From an uncultured Eubacteriales bacterium (lineage in GTDB: Bacteria; Bacillota; Clostridia; Oscillospirales; CAG-272), in NCBI GenBank assembly GCA_905210485.1, contig CAJLXA010000039.1:1-17468 (forward strand): DNA of 17,468 bases. Direction: 5' to 3'. The notes below the pieces were generated by a model. That model saw nothing but the letters and a program-made list of their open reading frames with translations. It did not search any database and was not told the origin of the DNA. Made by a program: the position numbers and the translations under genes. This document shows, piece by piece, positions 1-7,557 of the stretch; the first letter of the stretch is position 1; the number at the start of each line of letters is the position of its first letter.

Positions 1-1096
1 GTGTACGAACTTTCGTTACTTCCGGTTCGGGAAGAAGCGCTTTGATGGAAAGGGTGGGGCGGCGTTTTTCTTCGTTGAACTCAATAATGCGGGCCGTAAC
101 CGTTTCACCGACAGAAAGGACGTCAGCAGGGAGATTGATCTTTTCAAGAGCGATCTTGGCAACGGGAATCAGCGCTTCTACGCCGTCCGCAACCGTTGCA
201 AATGCGCCGAAAGGCAGAAGACCCGTGACGGTAGCTTCCACAACATCGCCGATAGCGTGATTTTTCTTGAACAGATACCAGGGATCATTTTCCTCGCTCT
301 TGTAAGAAAGGGAAATGCGCTGGGTTTCGGGATCAATGGATTTTACGGTAACTTCGATTTCCTGACCGATGGAAACAACTTCGGAGGGGTTTTTAATGCG
401 TTTCCAGGACAGTTCGGTATTGTGAACCATACCGTCGATACCGCCGAGATCCACAAACGCGCCGTATGTCGTCATGCTCTTGACAACGCCGGTAACATGT
501 GCGCCGACTTCAAGACGGGCAAGGGCGGCATTTCTTGCGGCTTCACGCGCTTCTTTGCGTTCGGCAGCGCCGACAACGCGAATAGAACCGATGGCGGATT
601 TTCTGCTTTCGTCCAATTTCGTGATAACGAGGCGCTGGGTCGTTCCGCGGAGAGTGTTGAGATCCGTATCTTTCGGGGTATCGGTAAGGGAAGCGGGAAC
701 AAAGATCTTGCAACCGGCATAGGTTACGCGAATACCGCCCTTTACAACTTCGGTAACGGGGGCTTCGATGATCTCGCCGGACTCTTTTGCGGCTTTGATA
801 ACTTCCCAGCCGGCGTCGCTGTCAACACGTTTTTTCGAGAGTGTGGCCACACCCTTGCCGTCGTCTACGCGAATAACGAAAGCGCGGACTTCGTCGCCGG
901 GTTTGAACATGGTGCGCAGATCGGCGGCCATGTCGTCCGTGGCTTGTTCTTTTTCGATCATGCCGGTGACTTTGGCGCCGAGATCGAGATAAACGGCTTT
1001 ATCGTCGACAGCGGTAACAATACCGTTTACGACTTCTCCTGTATGTAGTGTCTTGAGGGATTCCTCAAGCATTTCGGCAAAGTTCATTTCTTCCAT
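1..1096 (-). CDS. rpsA: 30S ribosomal protein S1 (partial, C-terminus cut by window start)
   Basis: Reading the minus strand from the ATG at 1096 gives 365 open codons running off the window edge. The product has four S1-type OB-fold RNA-binding repeats, at about residues 20-88, 105-175, 195-266 and 281-353. The third is the most typical (TTYGAFVDLGGIDGMVH, then WKRIKNP). Between repeats 2 and 3 lies a charged Ala/Arg/Glu helix (about 178-195). S1 helps mRNA bind the 30S subunit. Four repeats suit a Gram-positive S1, so probably only a short tail is missing. The start at 1096 is preferred because AAAGGAG (1114-1108) lies 11 nt upstream. A second in-frame ATG at 1087 would be 20 nt away, although it forms a neat ATGA overlap with the ispH stop. 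The gene is last in the visible operon and overlaps ispH by 13 nt in another frame, so translational coupling is likely. In several clostridia IspH and S1 are one polypeptide; here they are separate. Confidence 0.93.
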   Translation of the reverse strand, partial: MEEMNFAEMLEESLKTLHTGEVVNGIVTAVDDKAVYLDLGAKVTGMIEKEQATDDMAADLRTMFKPGDEVRAFVIRVDDGKGVATLSKKRVDSDAGWEVIKAAKESGEIIEAPVTEVVKGGIRVTYAGCKIFVPASLTDTPKDTDLNTLRGTTQRLVITKLDESRKSAIGSIRVVGAAERKEAREAARNAALARLEVGAHVTGVVKSMTTYGAFVDLGGIDGMVHNTELSWKRIKNPSEVVSIGQEIEVTVKSIDPETQRISLSYKSEENDPWYLFKKNHAIGDVVEATVTGLLPFGAFATVADGVEALIPVAKIALEKINLPADVLSVGETVTARIIEFNEEKRRPTLSIKALLPEPEVTKVRT

Positions 1097-1965
1097 TGGT
1101 TTAATATCTCCTTTATTAAGCCGACAGGCGTCGAAGCGCCCGCGGTAATACCGATAGTGGTTTCCTGCGGAAATGCAGGCAATAAACCGACGTCTGCCGC
1201 CGATTCAAGCCAATAGGTTGCGGGGCAGCGCTGTGCGGCAATTTCATACAGACGGCGGGTATTGGAACTGTTTTTCCCGCCGACGACAAGCATAACGTCA
1301 ACCGAAGAGGAAAGCGTTTCAGCTTCTTTTTGTCGTGTTTCCGTAATACTACATATTGTATCAAAAATTTTCGCATTAGTAAAGTATTTTTTGAAAAAAA
1401 TTTTACATTTTTTGAATTCTTCGTGTAAAGCGGTGGTTTGCGAAACAAAAACCGCCTTTTTTTCGGAATTTTTATAAGGAATCACCGCATTTTCAAGCGC
1501 ATGAAGATCGCACACAAGGTGCTTCGTTCCTTTGGCATGGCTCAGAATACCAAGGCTTTCCGGGTGACCTTCCGTTCCGAGAAGGAAAAAGAGCGTATTC
1601 TCATCGGTTTCTCTGTCGGCAATACGGTGGATCCGCTTCACGTACGGGCAGGTCATGTCCGCCACGGAAAAAGACGGATTCTTTTGTGCGAAATCCGAAA
1701 GCGCGTGTTCCTCATTTAAAGGAATACCGTGTGCGCGAATGACGAGAACGGTCGGAGAGGTATCGGCCGCAAGGGCGGGAATGTCTGCCGCCTTGGCGAT
1801 GTGTACGCCGCGGTCACGGAGCGAAGAAAGGTACACTTCGTTATGAATCAGTTCGCCGTAGGTGAAAATTCGGTTCTTTCCGTCGGCAAGCGATTCTTCC
1901 ACAAATGCGGCGGCCCGGTTAACGCCGAAACAAAAGCCCGCCGTTTCCGCGACAATGAATTTCAA
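1084..1965 (-). CDS. ispH: 4-hydroxy-3-methylbut-2-enyl diphosphate reductase
   Basis: A 293-residue iron-sulfur enzyme for the last step of the MEP isoprenoid pathway, reducing HMBPP to IPP and DMAPP in the cytoplasm. The three cluster-ligand cysteines are visible: C12 in GFCFGVNRA, C106 in DMTCPYVKRIH and C205 in FDTICSITETRQ. Also present are the active-site histidines in ELIHN (H41), RAHGIP (H79) and GHPE (H134), the VVGGKNSSNTRRL segment and a C-terminal ITAGASTP. The length is normal for the family. The start is a TTG at 1965, preceded by AAAGGAAG about 8 nt upstream; no in-frame ATG precedes the conserved N-terminus. It starts 21 nt after the cmk-plsC stop and overlaps rpsA by 13 nt, so it belongs to the same operon. 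Confidence 0.96.
   Translation of the reverse strand: MKFIVAETAGFCFGVNRAAAFVEESLADGKNRIFTYGELIHNEVYLSSLRDRGVHIAKAADIPALAADTSPTVLVIRAHGIPLNEEHALSDFAQKNPSFSVADMTCPYVKRIHRIADRETDENTLFFLLGTEGHPESLGILSHAKGTKHLVCDLHALENAVIPYKNSEKKAVFVSQTTALHEEFKKCKIFFKKYFTNAKIFDTICSITETRQKEAETLSSSVDVMLVVGGKNSSNTRRLYEIAAQRCPATYWLESAADVGLLPAFPQETTIGITAGASTPVGLIKEILNQWKK
1108..1114 (-). promoter_or_regulatory. Shine-Dalgarno site of rpsA inside the ispH 3' end
   Basis: The minus-strand sequence AAAGGAG lies within the last codons of ispH (Lys-Glu near residues 285-286), 11 nt before the ATG at 1096. It decides the S1 start and implies that ribosomes finishing ispH pass over the S1 initiation region. Confidence 0.7.
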
Positions 1966-1986
1966 ATTTCTGTTCTTCCTTTTGTT

Positions 1987-3369
1987 TTATTCTTTCGGGA
2001 GCGCCGCATGACCGGTATCTTCATCGGCAGGCAAGCTTTTTTCATACCCGCCGAGGCGGCAGATTTCACCGAATACTTTGGCGGTGGCCGCACTGTAGGC
2101 TTCGCGGTTGCCGTTTTCAAGGCCGAGTTCCTGAAGCGAGAGCGGTTTGCCGATAATCAGATCAATGCGGCGGAGAAAAGCATATTTTTCGTTTTTGACC
2201 TTGATGCAAACGGGTATCATGGGAACGCCGGCATGAGCCGCAATCATTGCGGCGCCGTTCTTTGTCGGCGTATCGGCCGGGTTCACACCCGGACGGCGTG
2301 TGCCTTGCGGAAAAACCGTAACGATCTCGCCGCTTTTGGCGAGGGAAATGGATTTCTTTACGGCGTCCACATCATAACCGCCGCGGTCAAGAGGAATCGC
2401 TCCGAGCGAACGGATAAGCGGTGAAAGAACGGGAATACGGAAAAGTTCCTTCTTGGCAAGGAAACAAGGCTGACGGTCGATCGGTGCGGCGATGACAAAC
2501 ACATCGCGCACGGCCAGATGATTGGAGCAGAGAACGGCACCGCCGGTTTCGGGAATATTCTCCTGACCGACCGCACGGATACGCAGGAAAAAGCGGACGA
2601 GGCGGGCAAGACATATTTTGAAGAAACGGTACATACGCGATCCCTTTTGCGGATGACGTTTTTTTCGTTTTTTATGCTGTTTATTCTTCTGCTTTAATTT
2701 TTCTTCGATAATTTCAACAGCGGCTGTCAAAGTCTGTTCGGGATCCATAGCGGAATTGTCGAGAATCACGGCGTCGGTTGCGGGTATTGCCGGCGCAACG
2801 GCACGCGTTGAATCGTTTTCATCGCGTTTACGTATATCGGCGAGCACCGCCTCCGGCGTCGTGTCAATGCCTTTGGCGCAGAACTCAAGATAACGGCGCT
2901 GTGCGCGCGCTTCATCGGAAGCGGTCAGAAAGATTTTCACATCCGCGTCGGGGAATATGACCGTGCCTATGTCGCGACCGTCCATGATAACGGAAGCCGT
3001 GGCAGCAATCTCTCGCTGCGTGTTCAGGAGAAATTCGCGTACGGCGGGAATGGCGGAAACGTGCGACGCATACATGGATATTTCCGGCGTGCGGATGGCG
3101 TCTCCGACCTCTTCGCCGCACAGAAGAACGTGCTGTTTTCCGTCGGAGAAAGTCAGGGAAAGCGTTATTTCGGGAAGCAGAGCGACAACGGCCGCGACGT
3201 CTTTCGGATCAATATTTTTTCTTCTGACATAGAGCCCGATCGTACGATAGAGCGCTCCCGTGTCAACATAAACAAGATTCATTTTTTCGGCAATCGCGCG
3301 GGCAAGGCTGCTTTTTCCGGCGCCGCTCGGGCCGTCAAGCGCAATTTTAATGTATGAGTTCGGGGTCAT
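1987..3369 (-). CDS. cmk-plsC: Fused (d)CMP kinase and 1-acyl-glycerol-3-phosphate acyltransferase
   Basis: A 460-residue two-domain protein. Residues 1-225 are cytidylate kinase, making (d)CDP from (d)CMP: P-loop GPSGAGKS (13-20), DTGALYR (36-42), DGRDIGTVIFP (130-140), and an RKRDENDSTRA segment near 180-190. Residues 226-245 are a Lys/Arg-rich linker. Residues 246-460 are a PlsC-type acyltransferase that would acylate lysophosphatidate at the membrane: H(x4)D motif at H284-D289 (NHLAVRD), substrate motif FPQGTR at 353-358, and a MIPVCI motif IV. The usual glutamate of FPEGTR is glutamine here. The ATG at 3369 overlaps the preceding stop as ATGA and has AAAGGAA 6 nt upstream. cmk and plsC are usually adjacent but separate in clostridia; here the frame is open throughout. 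An internal SD and ATG at the junction may give free PlsC. Confidence 0.92.
   Translation of the reverse strand: MTPNSYIKIALDGPSGAGKSSLARAIAEKMNLVYVDTGALYRTIGLYVRRKNIDPKDVAAVVALLPEITLSLTFSDGKQHVLLCGEEVGDAIRTPEISMYASHVSAIPAVREFLLNTQREIAATASVIMDGRDIGTVIFPDADVKIFLTASDEARAQRRYLEFCAKGIDTTPEAVLADIRKRDENDSTRAVAPAIPATDAVILDNSAMDPEQTLTAAVEIIEEKLKQKNKQHKKRKKRHPQKGSRMYRFFKICLARLVRFFLRIRAVGQENIPETGGAVLCSNHLAVRDVFVIAAPIDRQPCFLAKKELFRIPVLSPLIRSLGAIPLDRGGYDVDAVKKSISLAKSGEIVTVFPQGTRRPGVNPADTPTKNGAAMIAAHAGVPMIPVCIKVKNEKYAFLRRIDLIIGKPLSLQELGLENGNREAYSAATAKVFGEICRLGGYEKSLPADEDTGHAALPKE
2632..2647 (-). promoter_or_regulatory. Internal SD and ATG at the cmk-plsC junction
   Basis: On the minus strand AAAGGGA (2647-2641) is followed after 6 nt by an in-frame ATG (2634-2632) encoding Met246, exactly where the PlsC domain begins (MYRFF). 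It could start translation of a separate 215-residue acyltransferase, or be a relic of once separate genes. Confidence 0.45.
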
Positions 3370-4622
3370 AACGTTTCCTTTCCGACATAGCGTACGGCAC
3401 TTTCTGCCGCTAAATATCCTGTTGAAAATGCAATCTGAAGATTATATCCGCCTGTATAGGCGTCGACATCGAGAACTTCTCCGGCGAAGAAAAGGCCGGG
3501 GCAGATTTTCGACATCATGGTTTTGGGATCGACTTCTTTAACGTGAATACCGCCTGCCGTGACGATGGCTTCGCTTACCGGACGCGTTCCGGAGAGAGAA
3601 ACCGTCAGTCCTTTCATGTGGCTGAGTAAACTGCGCCGCTCGGCTTTGGTTACGGCATTGACCTTTTTGTGCGGGTCGATACCGGAAAGACGGATCATGG
3701 GCGCAATCAGTTTTTGCGGTAAAAGATCGGACAGGGCATTGGCGAAGTCCTTATTCTTGTATTTTTCAAAATCCGAAAGCAGACGGTGATCCAGTCTTTG
3801 TTCATCCAGCGCCGGCTTCAGGTCAATGACCGCGTGATAGTCGGACACAGTGCAGTCCACAAGGTGCGCTGATGCACTGAGAACGACAGGGCCGGTAATG
3901 CCGAAATGGGTAAACATCATTTCACCGAAATCACGGTAAATTTCTTTACCGTTTTTGTTGCGCACGGAAAAATCAATATTGCGGAGGGAAAGTCCCTGCA
4001 ATTCGCGGCAAAGAGGATCGGGTGATGTGAGCGGAACAAGCGACGGGCGACAGTCGGCAAGCGTATGTCCTGCGTTTTCGGCAAGACGGTAACCCGAACC
4101 GTCCGAGCCTGTCAACGGATAAGAGAGGCCTCCCGTTGCCAGAATAACGGCGTCAAACGCATAGGTTCTGTCGGTGAGGACTTCTCTGATTCTGCCGTCG
4201 TTTATTATTAGTTTTTTGACTTTTTCATGTTTATAAGTTACATTTTTAGTATACTTTTTCAAAGCGTCCACAATATCGGCGGCTTTATCCGAAACGGGAA
4301 ATACCCGTCTGCCGCGCTCCGTTTTCAGCGGAACACCCAGGCTTTCAAAAAACGATATGGTTTTTTCGGGTGGGAAAGCGGAAAGAGCGGCATAAAGAAA
4401 GCGCGGGTTACGGCGAACGTTTTCAAGAAATTCCGGGACGGTACAGTTGTTTGTAACATTGCAACGCCCTTTTCCCGTTATCATCAATTTACGCCCCGGT
4501 TTTTCATTGCTGTCAAACAGCGTGACATCGGCACCCGCTTCCGCCGCAGTTCCGGCAGCAAGCAGACCGGCGGCTCCGGCGCCGATAACGGCGATTTTTG
4601 CAGAGTGATTACTGTTTTGCAT
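3366..4622 (-). CDS. HI0933/BaiN-family NAD(P)/FAD-dependent oxidoreductase
   Basis: A 418-residue flavoprotein of the HI0933 (YhiN/BaiN-like) family. The N-terminal Rossmann motif is GAGAAG (14-19), followed by KPGRKLMITGKGRCNVTN, typical of the family. Other landmarks are a GRRVFPVSDKA segment, ATGGLSYPLTGSDGSGY, MFTHFGITGPVVLSAS, and the C-terminal FAD-binding block AGEVLDVDAYTGGYNLQ. The family is widespread and mostly uncharacterised; BaiN is linked to bile acid 7-dehydroxylation in some gut clostridia, but that function cannot be assumed here. The start at 4622 places the dinucleotide motif at the expected distance from the N-terminus and overlaps the preceding regulator gene by 14 nt. 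A TTG at 4661 with AAAGGA 7 nt upstream would add 13 residues; I consider it less likely. It is co-transcribed with the regulator upstream and cmk-plsC downstream. Confidence 0.9.
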   Translation of the reverse strand: MQNSNHSAKIAVIGAGAAGLLAAGTAAEAGADVTLFDSNEKPGRKLMITGKGRCNVTNNCTVPEFLENVRRNPRFLYAALSAFPPEKTISFFESLGVPLKTERGRRVFPVSDKAADIVDALKKYTKNVTYKHEKVKKLIINDGRIREVLTDRTYAFDAVILATGGLSYPLTGSDGSGYRLAENAGHTLADCRPSLVPLTSPDPLCRELQGLSLRNIDFSVRNKNGKEIYRDFGEMMFTHFGITGPVVLSASAHLVDCTVSDYHAVIDLKPALDEQRLDHRLLSDFEKYKNKDFANALSDLLPQKLIAPMIRLSGIDPHKKVNAVTKAERRSLLSHMKGLTVSLSGTRPVSEAIVTAGGIHVKEVDPKTMMSKICPGLFFAGEVLDVDAYTGGYNLQIAFSTGYLAAESAVRYVGKETL

Positions 4623-5466
4623 AGATTTCGTATTCGTCCCACACACGTTCCAAACGGTCAAAACGTTCCTTTACTTCGGCCTGACGTTTCTTGGTTACGG
4701 CGACCAGTATAGCGTTGATAATGCTGAGAGGAGCGACGAGGGAGTCGACAAACGATACCATATCGCTTTGTGCCGTCAGAACATGCGTAGCGTCGGAGGC
4801 GATCGGCGAAGCGGCGCTGTCCGTCAGCGCAATAACGGTTGCTCCGCGACTTTGCGCATAATGTACGGCGTGAACAATCTTGGACGAATAGCGGGGAAAA
4901 CTGATGGCAACGATGGCGTCATTTTCACCTATATCAAGCAATTGTTCGAAAACTTCACTGGAGGAGGTCGGCTGAACAAATTTCACATTGTCCATAATCA
5001 GACTGAGATTAAAATTCAGAAACGAGGCAAGGGAGGCCGAAGAGCGTACGCCGATAATATAAATGGTTTTGGCACGAAGGAGGTCGTTAACGGCGCCGTC
5101 AAAAGCCGCGTGGTCTATGTTTTCCAAAGTATATTTGAGTTTGCTGATGTCGGAACACAGAACGCTTTCTAAAAGGTCGCTGTTTCCCATGCGGAGATTG
5201 GTGACCTCTATACGCTGGTTGGGCGTGAGTTTGGCACGCACCAGTTCCTGCACCGCTTTCTGCAGTTCGGGATAACCGTCAAATCCCAGTTCAATGGCAA
5301 AACGGACAACGGTCGATTCGGATACGCCTACCATTTCGCCGAGTTTGGCGGCGGTCATATAGGCGGCGCGGTCATAATTTTTCAATATAGCTTCCGCAAT
5401 GCGTTTTTGACCTTTTGAAAATGAAGGAATCATTGCTTCGATTTTTGCGGAAATATCATTTGTCAT
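4609..5466 (-). CDS. MurR/RpiR family transcriptional regulator
   Basis: A 285-residue regulator. The N-terminal helix-turn-helix is at about residues 35-65 (AAKLGEMVGVSESTVVRF, then GFDGYPELQ), the standard RpiR signature. A SIS sugar-phosphate-binding domain follows at about 105-245, with IYIIGVRSSASL, DAIVAISFPRYS and ATVIALTDSAASPI. Members usually sense phosphosugars and control sugar or amino-sugar genes. The start at 5466 has AGGAG 7 nt upstream. An extended frame back to 5583 runs through the promoter and is rejected. This is the first gene of the operon leading to rpsA, so it may regulate itself and hence the operon. The inducer is unknown, and no sugar-use gene is adjacent. Confidence 0.92.
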   Translation of the reverse strand: MTNDISAKIEAMIPSFSKGQKRIAEAILKNYDRAAYMTAAKLGEMVGVSESTVVRFAIELGFDGYPELQKAVQELVRAKLTPNQRIEVTNLRMGNSDLLESVLCSDISKLKYTLENIDHAAFDGAVNDLLRAKTIYIIGVRSSASLASFLNFNLSLIMDNVKFVQPTSSSEVFEQLLDIGENDAIVAISFPRYSSKIVHAVHYAQSRGATVIALTDSAASPIASDATHVLTAQSDMVSFVDSLVAPLSIINAILVAVTKKRQAEVKERFDRLERVWDEYEIYAKQ

Positions 5467-5532
5467 ACGGTTTCTCCTGTTATCCGCAGCAAGCGCCAAC
5501 GGATATATTGCAATCATTTTTACGATGCTGTA

Positions 5533-5547
5533 TGGACAGAACGTCCA
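5533..5547. promoter_or_regulatory. Inverted repeat just downstream of the operon promoter (candidate operator)
   Basis: TGGAC-N5-GTCCA is a perfect 5-bp inverted repeat covering roughly the first transcribed bases after the -10 box at 5555-5560 (minus-strand transcription). The position would suit autorepression by the RpiR protein, but a repeat this short can arise by chance. Confidence 0.3.
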
Positions 5548-5554
5548 AATCAAT

Positions 5555-5583
5555 ATTATAGCACAGTCATTTTCGCTTTGCAA
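5555..5583 (-). promoter_or_regulatory. Sigma-A type promoter of the rpiR-to-rpsA operon
   Basis: Minus strand: TTGCAA (5583-5578), a 17-nt spacer, then TATAAT (5560-5555) preceded by TGC, an extended -10. The predicted start lies near 5548, about 80 nt before the RpiR ATG. Confidence 0.8.
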
Positions 5584-5625
5584 TGGATTTTTATGGTAAA
5601 ATCAGGAACATTATTTCCGTAAATG

Positions 5626-5655
5626 AAAAGAGCCGAAGATTTCTTCGGCTCTTTT
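5626..5655 (-). terminator. Rho-independent terminator after the DUF624-like gene
   Basis: A perfect inverted repeat, AAAAGAGCCGAAGA at 5626-5639 against 5642-5655, starts 3 nt after the minus-strand stop at 5659. The stem has a GC core and ends in a T-run on the minus strand. It insulates the upstream gene from the rpiR operon promoter. Confidence 0.85.
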
Positions 5656-5658
5656 CGT

Positions 5659-6648
5659 TCACTCGGCGGGAACGGGGGTTCCGTCGTTTTCGTCTTCGCT
5701 GTGGTCGACCATAATCTCGTCTACTTTGAAAAATGCCGCGTACATTCCCATAAATGCGCCGAGCGCGAAAAGAATAACGAGGGGAATGGCTATAGCAAGC
5801 GGAATGGTGAATGCCACAAAGAAGCACATGAAATCAATAAGGACGCAGACGGCAATGCCGAGAAGCGCCATGAAATTGCGTTTTGCATTGAGTATAGCGA
5901 AAATCAGCGAGTTTTTCAGAATTTTTTTCATCGGAAGATCGAATGTGACAATCTGGAGATAAATATAAAAGCGCATGAAGAAATAAATGATCGAAATCAT
6001 CAGCATCGTCCAGAAGAGGAAACTCATGAGAAAACCGCTTTGCATAAAGAAGAATACAAGATTGTAGGGAATGAGAATCAGGAGAATACCGTCAAAGATG
6101 CCGAAGAAAAAGCCCTGTTTCTTATTGACTTTTACCGCATGACGGAAATCGTCCCATATAAAAACGGGGTTTCCGCGCACCATTTCCCGAAGCAGGTAGG
6201 TTGTTCCGACATTGACAAGTCCGAATGTGAAAAGCGTCAGAAGCGACAATCCGAGAAACACCCAGTTCGCCGTCGTCATGGCGGAAGCCTCGGTCTGTGT
6301 GGCGAAAAGCGCGCGAAGAACCTGCGAGAGACCGGAGGCGCCACCGTTATCGAGCAGGAGGCCGCCGACATTCATAAACAAATCTTCGTGCGGCGCCATA
6401 TACTGATAACGCAAAAGACCGGAAAAGCCGAGTATGGCAAAGAATATGGGAAAATTTCCGAGGATCATCAGAATATTGACGGAGATCAATTGCGAAAAGC
6501 GCAGTTTCAAAGAAATGAAAAAGCCTTTCAGATCGTGTTTCGTGTAAATATCCTCTTTGTTTACACCTTTACCGTCACGTTCAAAATCGAAAAGGCGGAA
6601 TCGCCGTTTCTTTTTTACCGGTTTTTCTTCATCTTCATCGTAAGGCAA
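5659..6648 (-). CDS. DUF624/YesL-like integral membrane protein
   Basis: A 329-residue membrane protein of unknown function. The N-terminus (about 1-40) is highly charged: an acidic patch, then KKKRRFRLFDFERDGKG. Hydrophobic segments lie at about 52-78, 128-153, 178-203, 206-234, 258-285 and 286-307. The middle part, with GNPVFIWDDFRHAVKVNKKQG (split near 159-179), resembles DUF624 (YesL) proteins, which often accompany carbohydrate transport genes in Firmicutes; none is seen here. It is longer than the roughly 210 residues of YesL, with an extra loop at about 82-125 and the charged ends. The start is TTG at 6648, with GAGGTG 7 nt upstream; there is no ATG before the first membrane segment. 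The family assignment is from recall of the pattern and is only moderately sure, but the gene itself is well supported by promoter, SD and terminator. Confidence 0.75.
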   Translation of the reverse strand: MPYDEDEEKPVKKKRRFRLFDFERDGKGVNKEDIYTKHDLKGFFISLKLRFSQLISVNILMILGNFPIFFAILGFSGLLRYQYMAPHEDLFMNVGGLLLDNGGASGLSQVLRALFATQTEASAMTTANWVFLGLSLLTLFTFGLVNVGTTYLLREMVRGNPVFIWDDFRHAVKVNKKQGFFFGIFDGILLILIPYNLVFFFMQSGFLMSFLFWTMLMISIIYFFMRFYIYLQIVTFDLPMKKILKNSLIFAILNAKRNFMALLGIAVCVLIDFMCFFVAFTIPLAIAIPLVILFALGAFMGMYAAFFKVDEIMVDHSEDENDGTPVPAE

Positions 6649-6700
6649 GTTTTTGCACCTCGTTTTTGTTACATTTCAGCGTTTATGCGTATTTATCATT

Positions 6701-6729
6701 ATTTTACCATAACACTCATATAAATGCAA
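6701..6729 (-). promoter_or_regulatory. Promoter of the DUF624-like gene
   Basis: Minus strand: TTGCAT (6729-6724), a 17-nt spacer, TAAAAT (6706-6701) with TGG before it (extended -10). It lies about 50 nt upstream of the TTG start. Confidence 0.75.
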
Positions 6730-6778
6730 TGATATTTTCATGAATTCGGATCGTTTTATGTAAATTGTCTGAAAACTC

Positions 6779-6808
6779 TTGCAATCATGCGGTAGCGTGT
6801 GCTACAAT
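6779..6808 (+). promoter_or_regulatory. Promoter of the GNAT acetyltransferase gene
   Basis: TTGCAA (6779-6784), an 18-nt spacer, TACAAT (6803-6808) with TGC directly before the -10. It is divergent from the 6701-6729 promoter, with the two -35 boxes about 50 bp apart. Confidence 0.7.
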
Positions 6809-6871
6809 GGAAGAACGAAAGAGAAAGCGGGCATCAGCCTGTGGAGGTTCTGCAAACCGAGGTATCGACAT

Positions 6872-7468
6872 ATGATTAAAAATAAGTTTCACGCCATGAG
6901 CACCCGTTTCCCAACGCTTGAAACGCCGCGCCTGATATTGCGCCGGATTCTGCGTTCGGACGCGGACGATATGTATGAATACGCGCGTTTGCCCGAAGTA
7001 ACGCGCTACCTTTTGTGGGACGTTCACCCGGATCGCAATCACACCTATCTGTATATTGACGGTCTGCAGTCGCAATACCGCATGGGAAAATACTATGACT
7101 TTGCCGTGATTCTGAAAGAAAACGGAAAGATGATCGGTACATGCGGATTTGCGTCCGTGGATTTTGAAAATGACGCCGCCGAGATCGGATATGTCATCAA
7201 TCCGGCATATCAGAATTGCGGATATGCAACGGAAGCGGTGCTTGCCGTGATGAATTTCGGATTCGGTACATTGGGACTCCACAGAATTGAGGGACGTTAT
7301 ATGTCCGAAAACCGGCAGAGCAGGCGCGTCATGGATAAATGCGGCATGATATATGAAGGGGATCGTCGCGAGGGTGCCAAAGTAAAAGGGAAATACGAAA
7401 CGGTAGGCGTTTCGGCGATTCTGAAAACGGAATTTTTCGCGCGGAAACATTTTGGCGATGTCAACTGA
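6872..7468 (+). CDS. GNAT family N-acetyltransferase (RimJ/RimL-like)
   Basis: A 198-residue acetyl-CoA-dependent acetyltransferase. It opens with the RimJ/RimL-type TPRLILRRI (18-26) and DADDMYEYA. AEIGYVINPAYQNCGYATEA (103-122) carries the acetyl-CoA pyrophosphate-binding Q-x-x-G-x-A loop. The late ENRQSRRVMDKCGM (146-159) and YEGDRREG complete the fold. Substrates in this subfamily range from ribosomal protein N-termini to small molecules and cannot be told here. The start at 6872 is chosen for AGGT 8 nt upstream. A second in-frame ATG at 6896 would remove only 8 residues and has no SD. It is a single-gene unit with its own promoter and a terminator hairpin after the stop. Confidence 0.9.
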   Translation: MIKNKFHAMSTRFPTLETPRLILRRILRSDADDMYEYARLPEVTRYLLWDVHPDRNHTYLYIDGLQSQYRMGKYYDFAVILKENGKMIGTCGFASVDFENDAAEIGYVINPAYQNCGYATEAVLAVMNFGFGTLGLHRIEGRYMSENRQSRRVMDKCGMIYEGDRREGAKVKGKYETVGVSAILKTEFFARKHFGDVN

Positions 7469-7473
7469 ATAAG

Positions 7474-7510
7474 GAAAGAACCGATCTGCCGACGGCGGAT
7501 CGGTTCTTTC
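7474..7510. terminator. Bidirectional terminator between convergent genes
   Basis: GAAAGAACCGATC (7474-7486) pairs perfectly with GATCGGTTCTTTC (7498-7510). It lies between the GNAT stop (7468) and the stop of the convergent cysteine-rich gene (7558). The outer A/T-rich part of the stem can supply a U-rich tail in both directions. Confidence 0.75.
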
Positions 7511-7557
7511 TTCGTGTATATGGTACTTTGTGCGGAAACTACGTGATCGTGAAAGGC

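Noticed and set aside
257..1048. Long plus-strand open frame opposite rpsA
   Set aside because: Shadow of the S1 repeats on the minus strand; the product is Gly/Phe/Asn-rich and has no SD.
1084..1096. IspH-S1 fusion by frameshift
   Set aside because: No slippery heptamer is seen at the overlap, and S1 has its own SD and ATG.
5467..5583. N-terminal extension of the RpiR regulator to a TTG at 5583
   Set aside because: The extension runs through the -35 and -10 boxes; the ATG at 5466 has a good SD.
5623..6723. 366-codon plus-strand frame opposite the DUF624-like gene
   Set aside because: Its Glu/Lys/His-rich product is the complement of hydrophobic codons; it starts inside a terminator stem.
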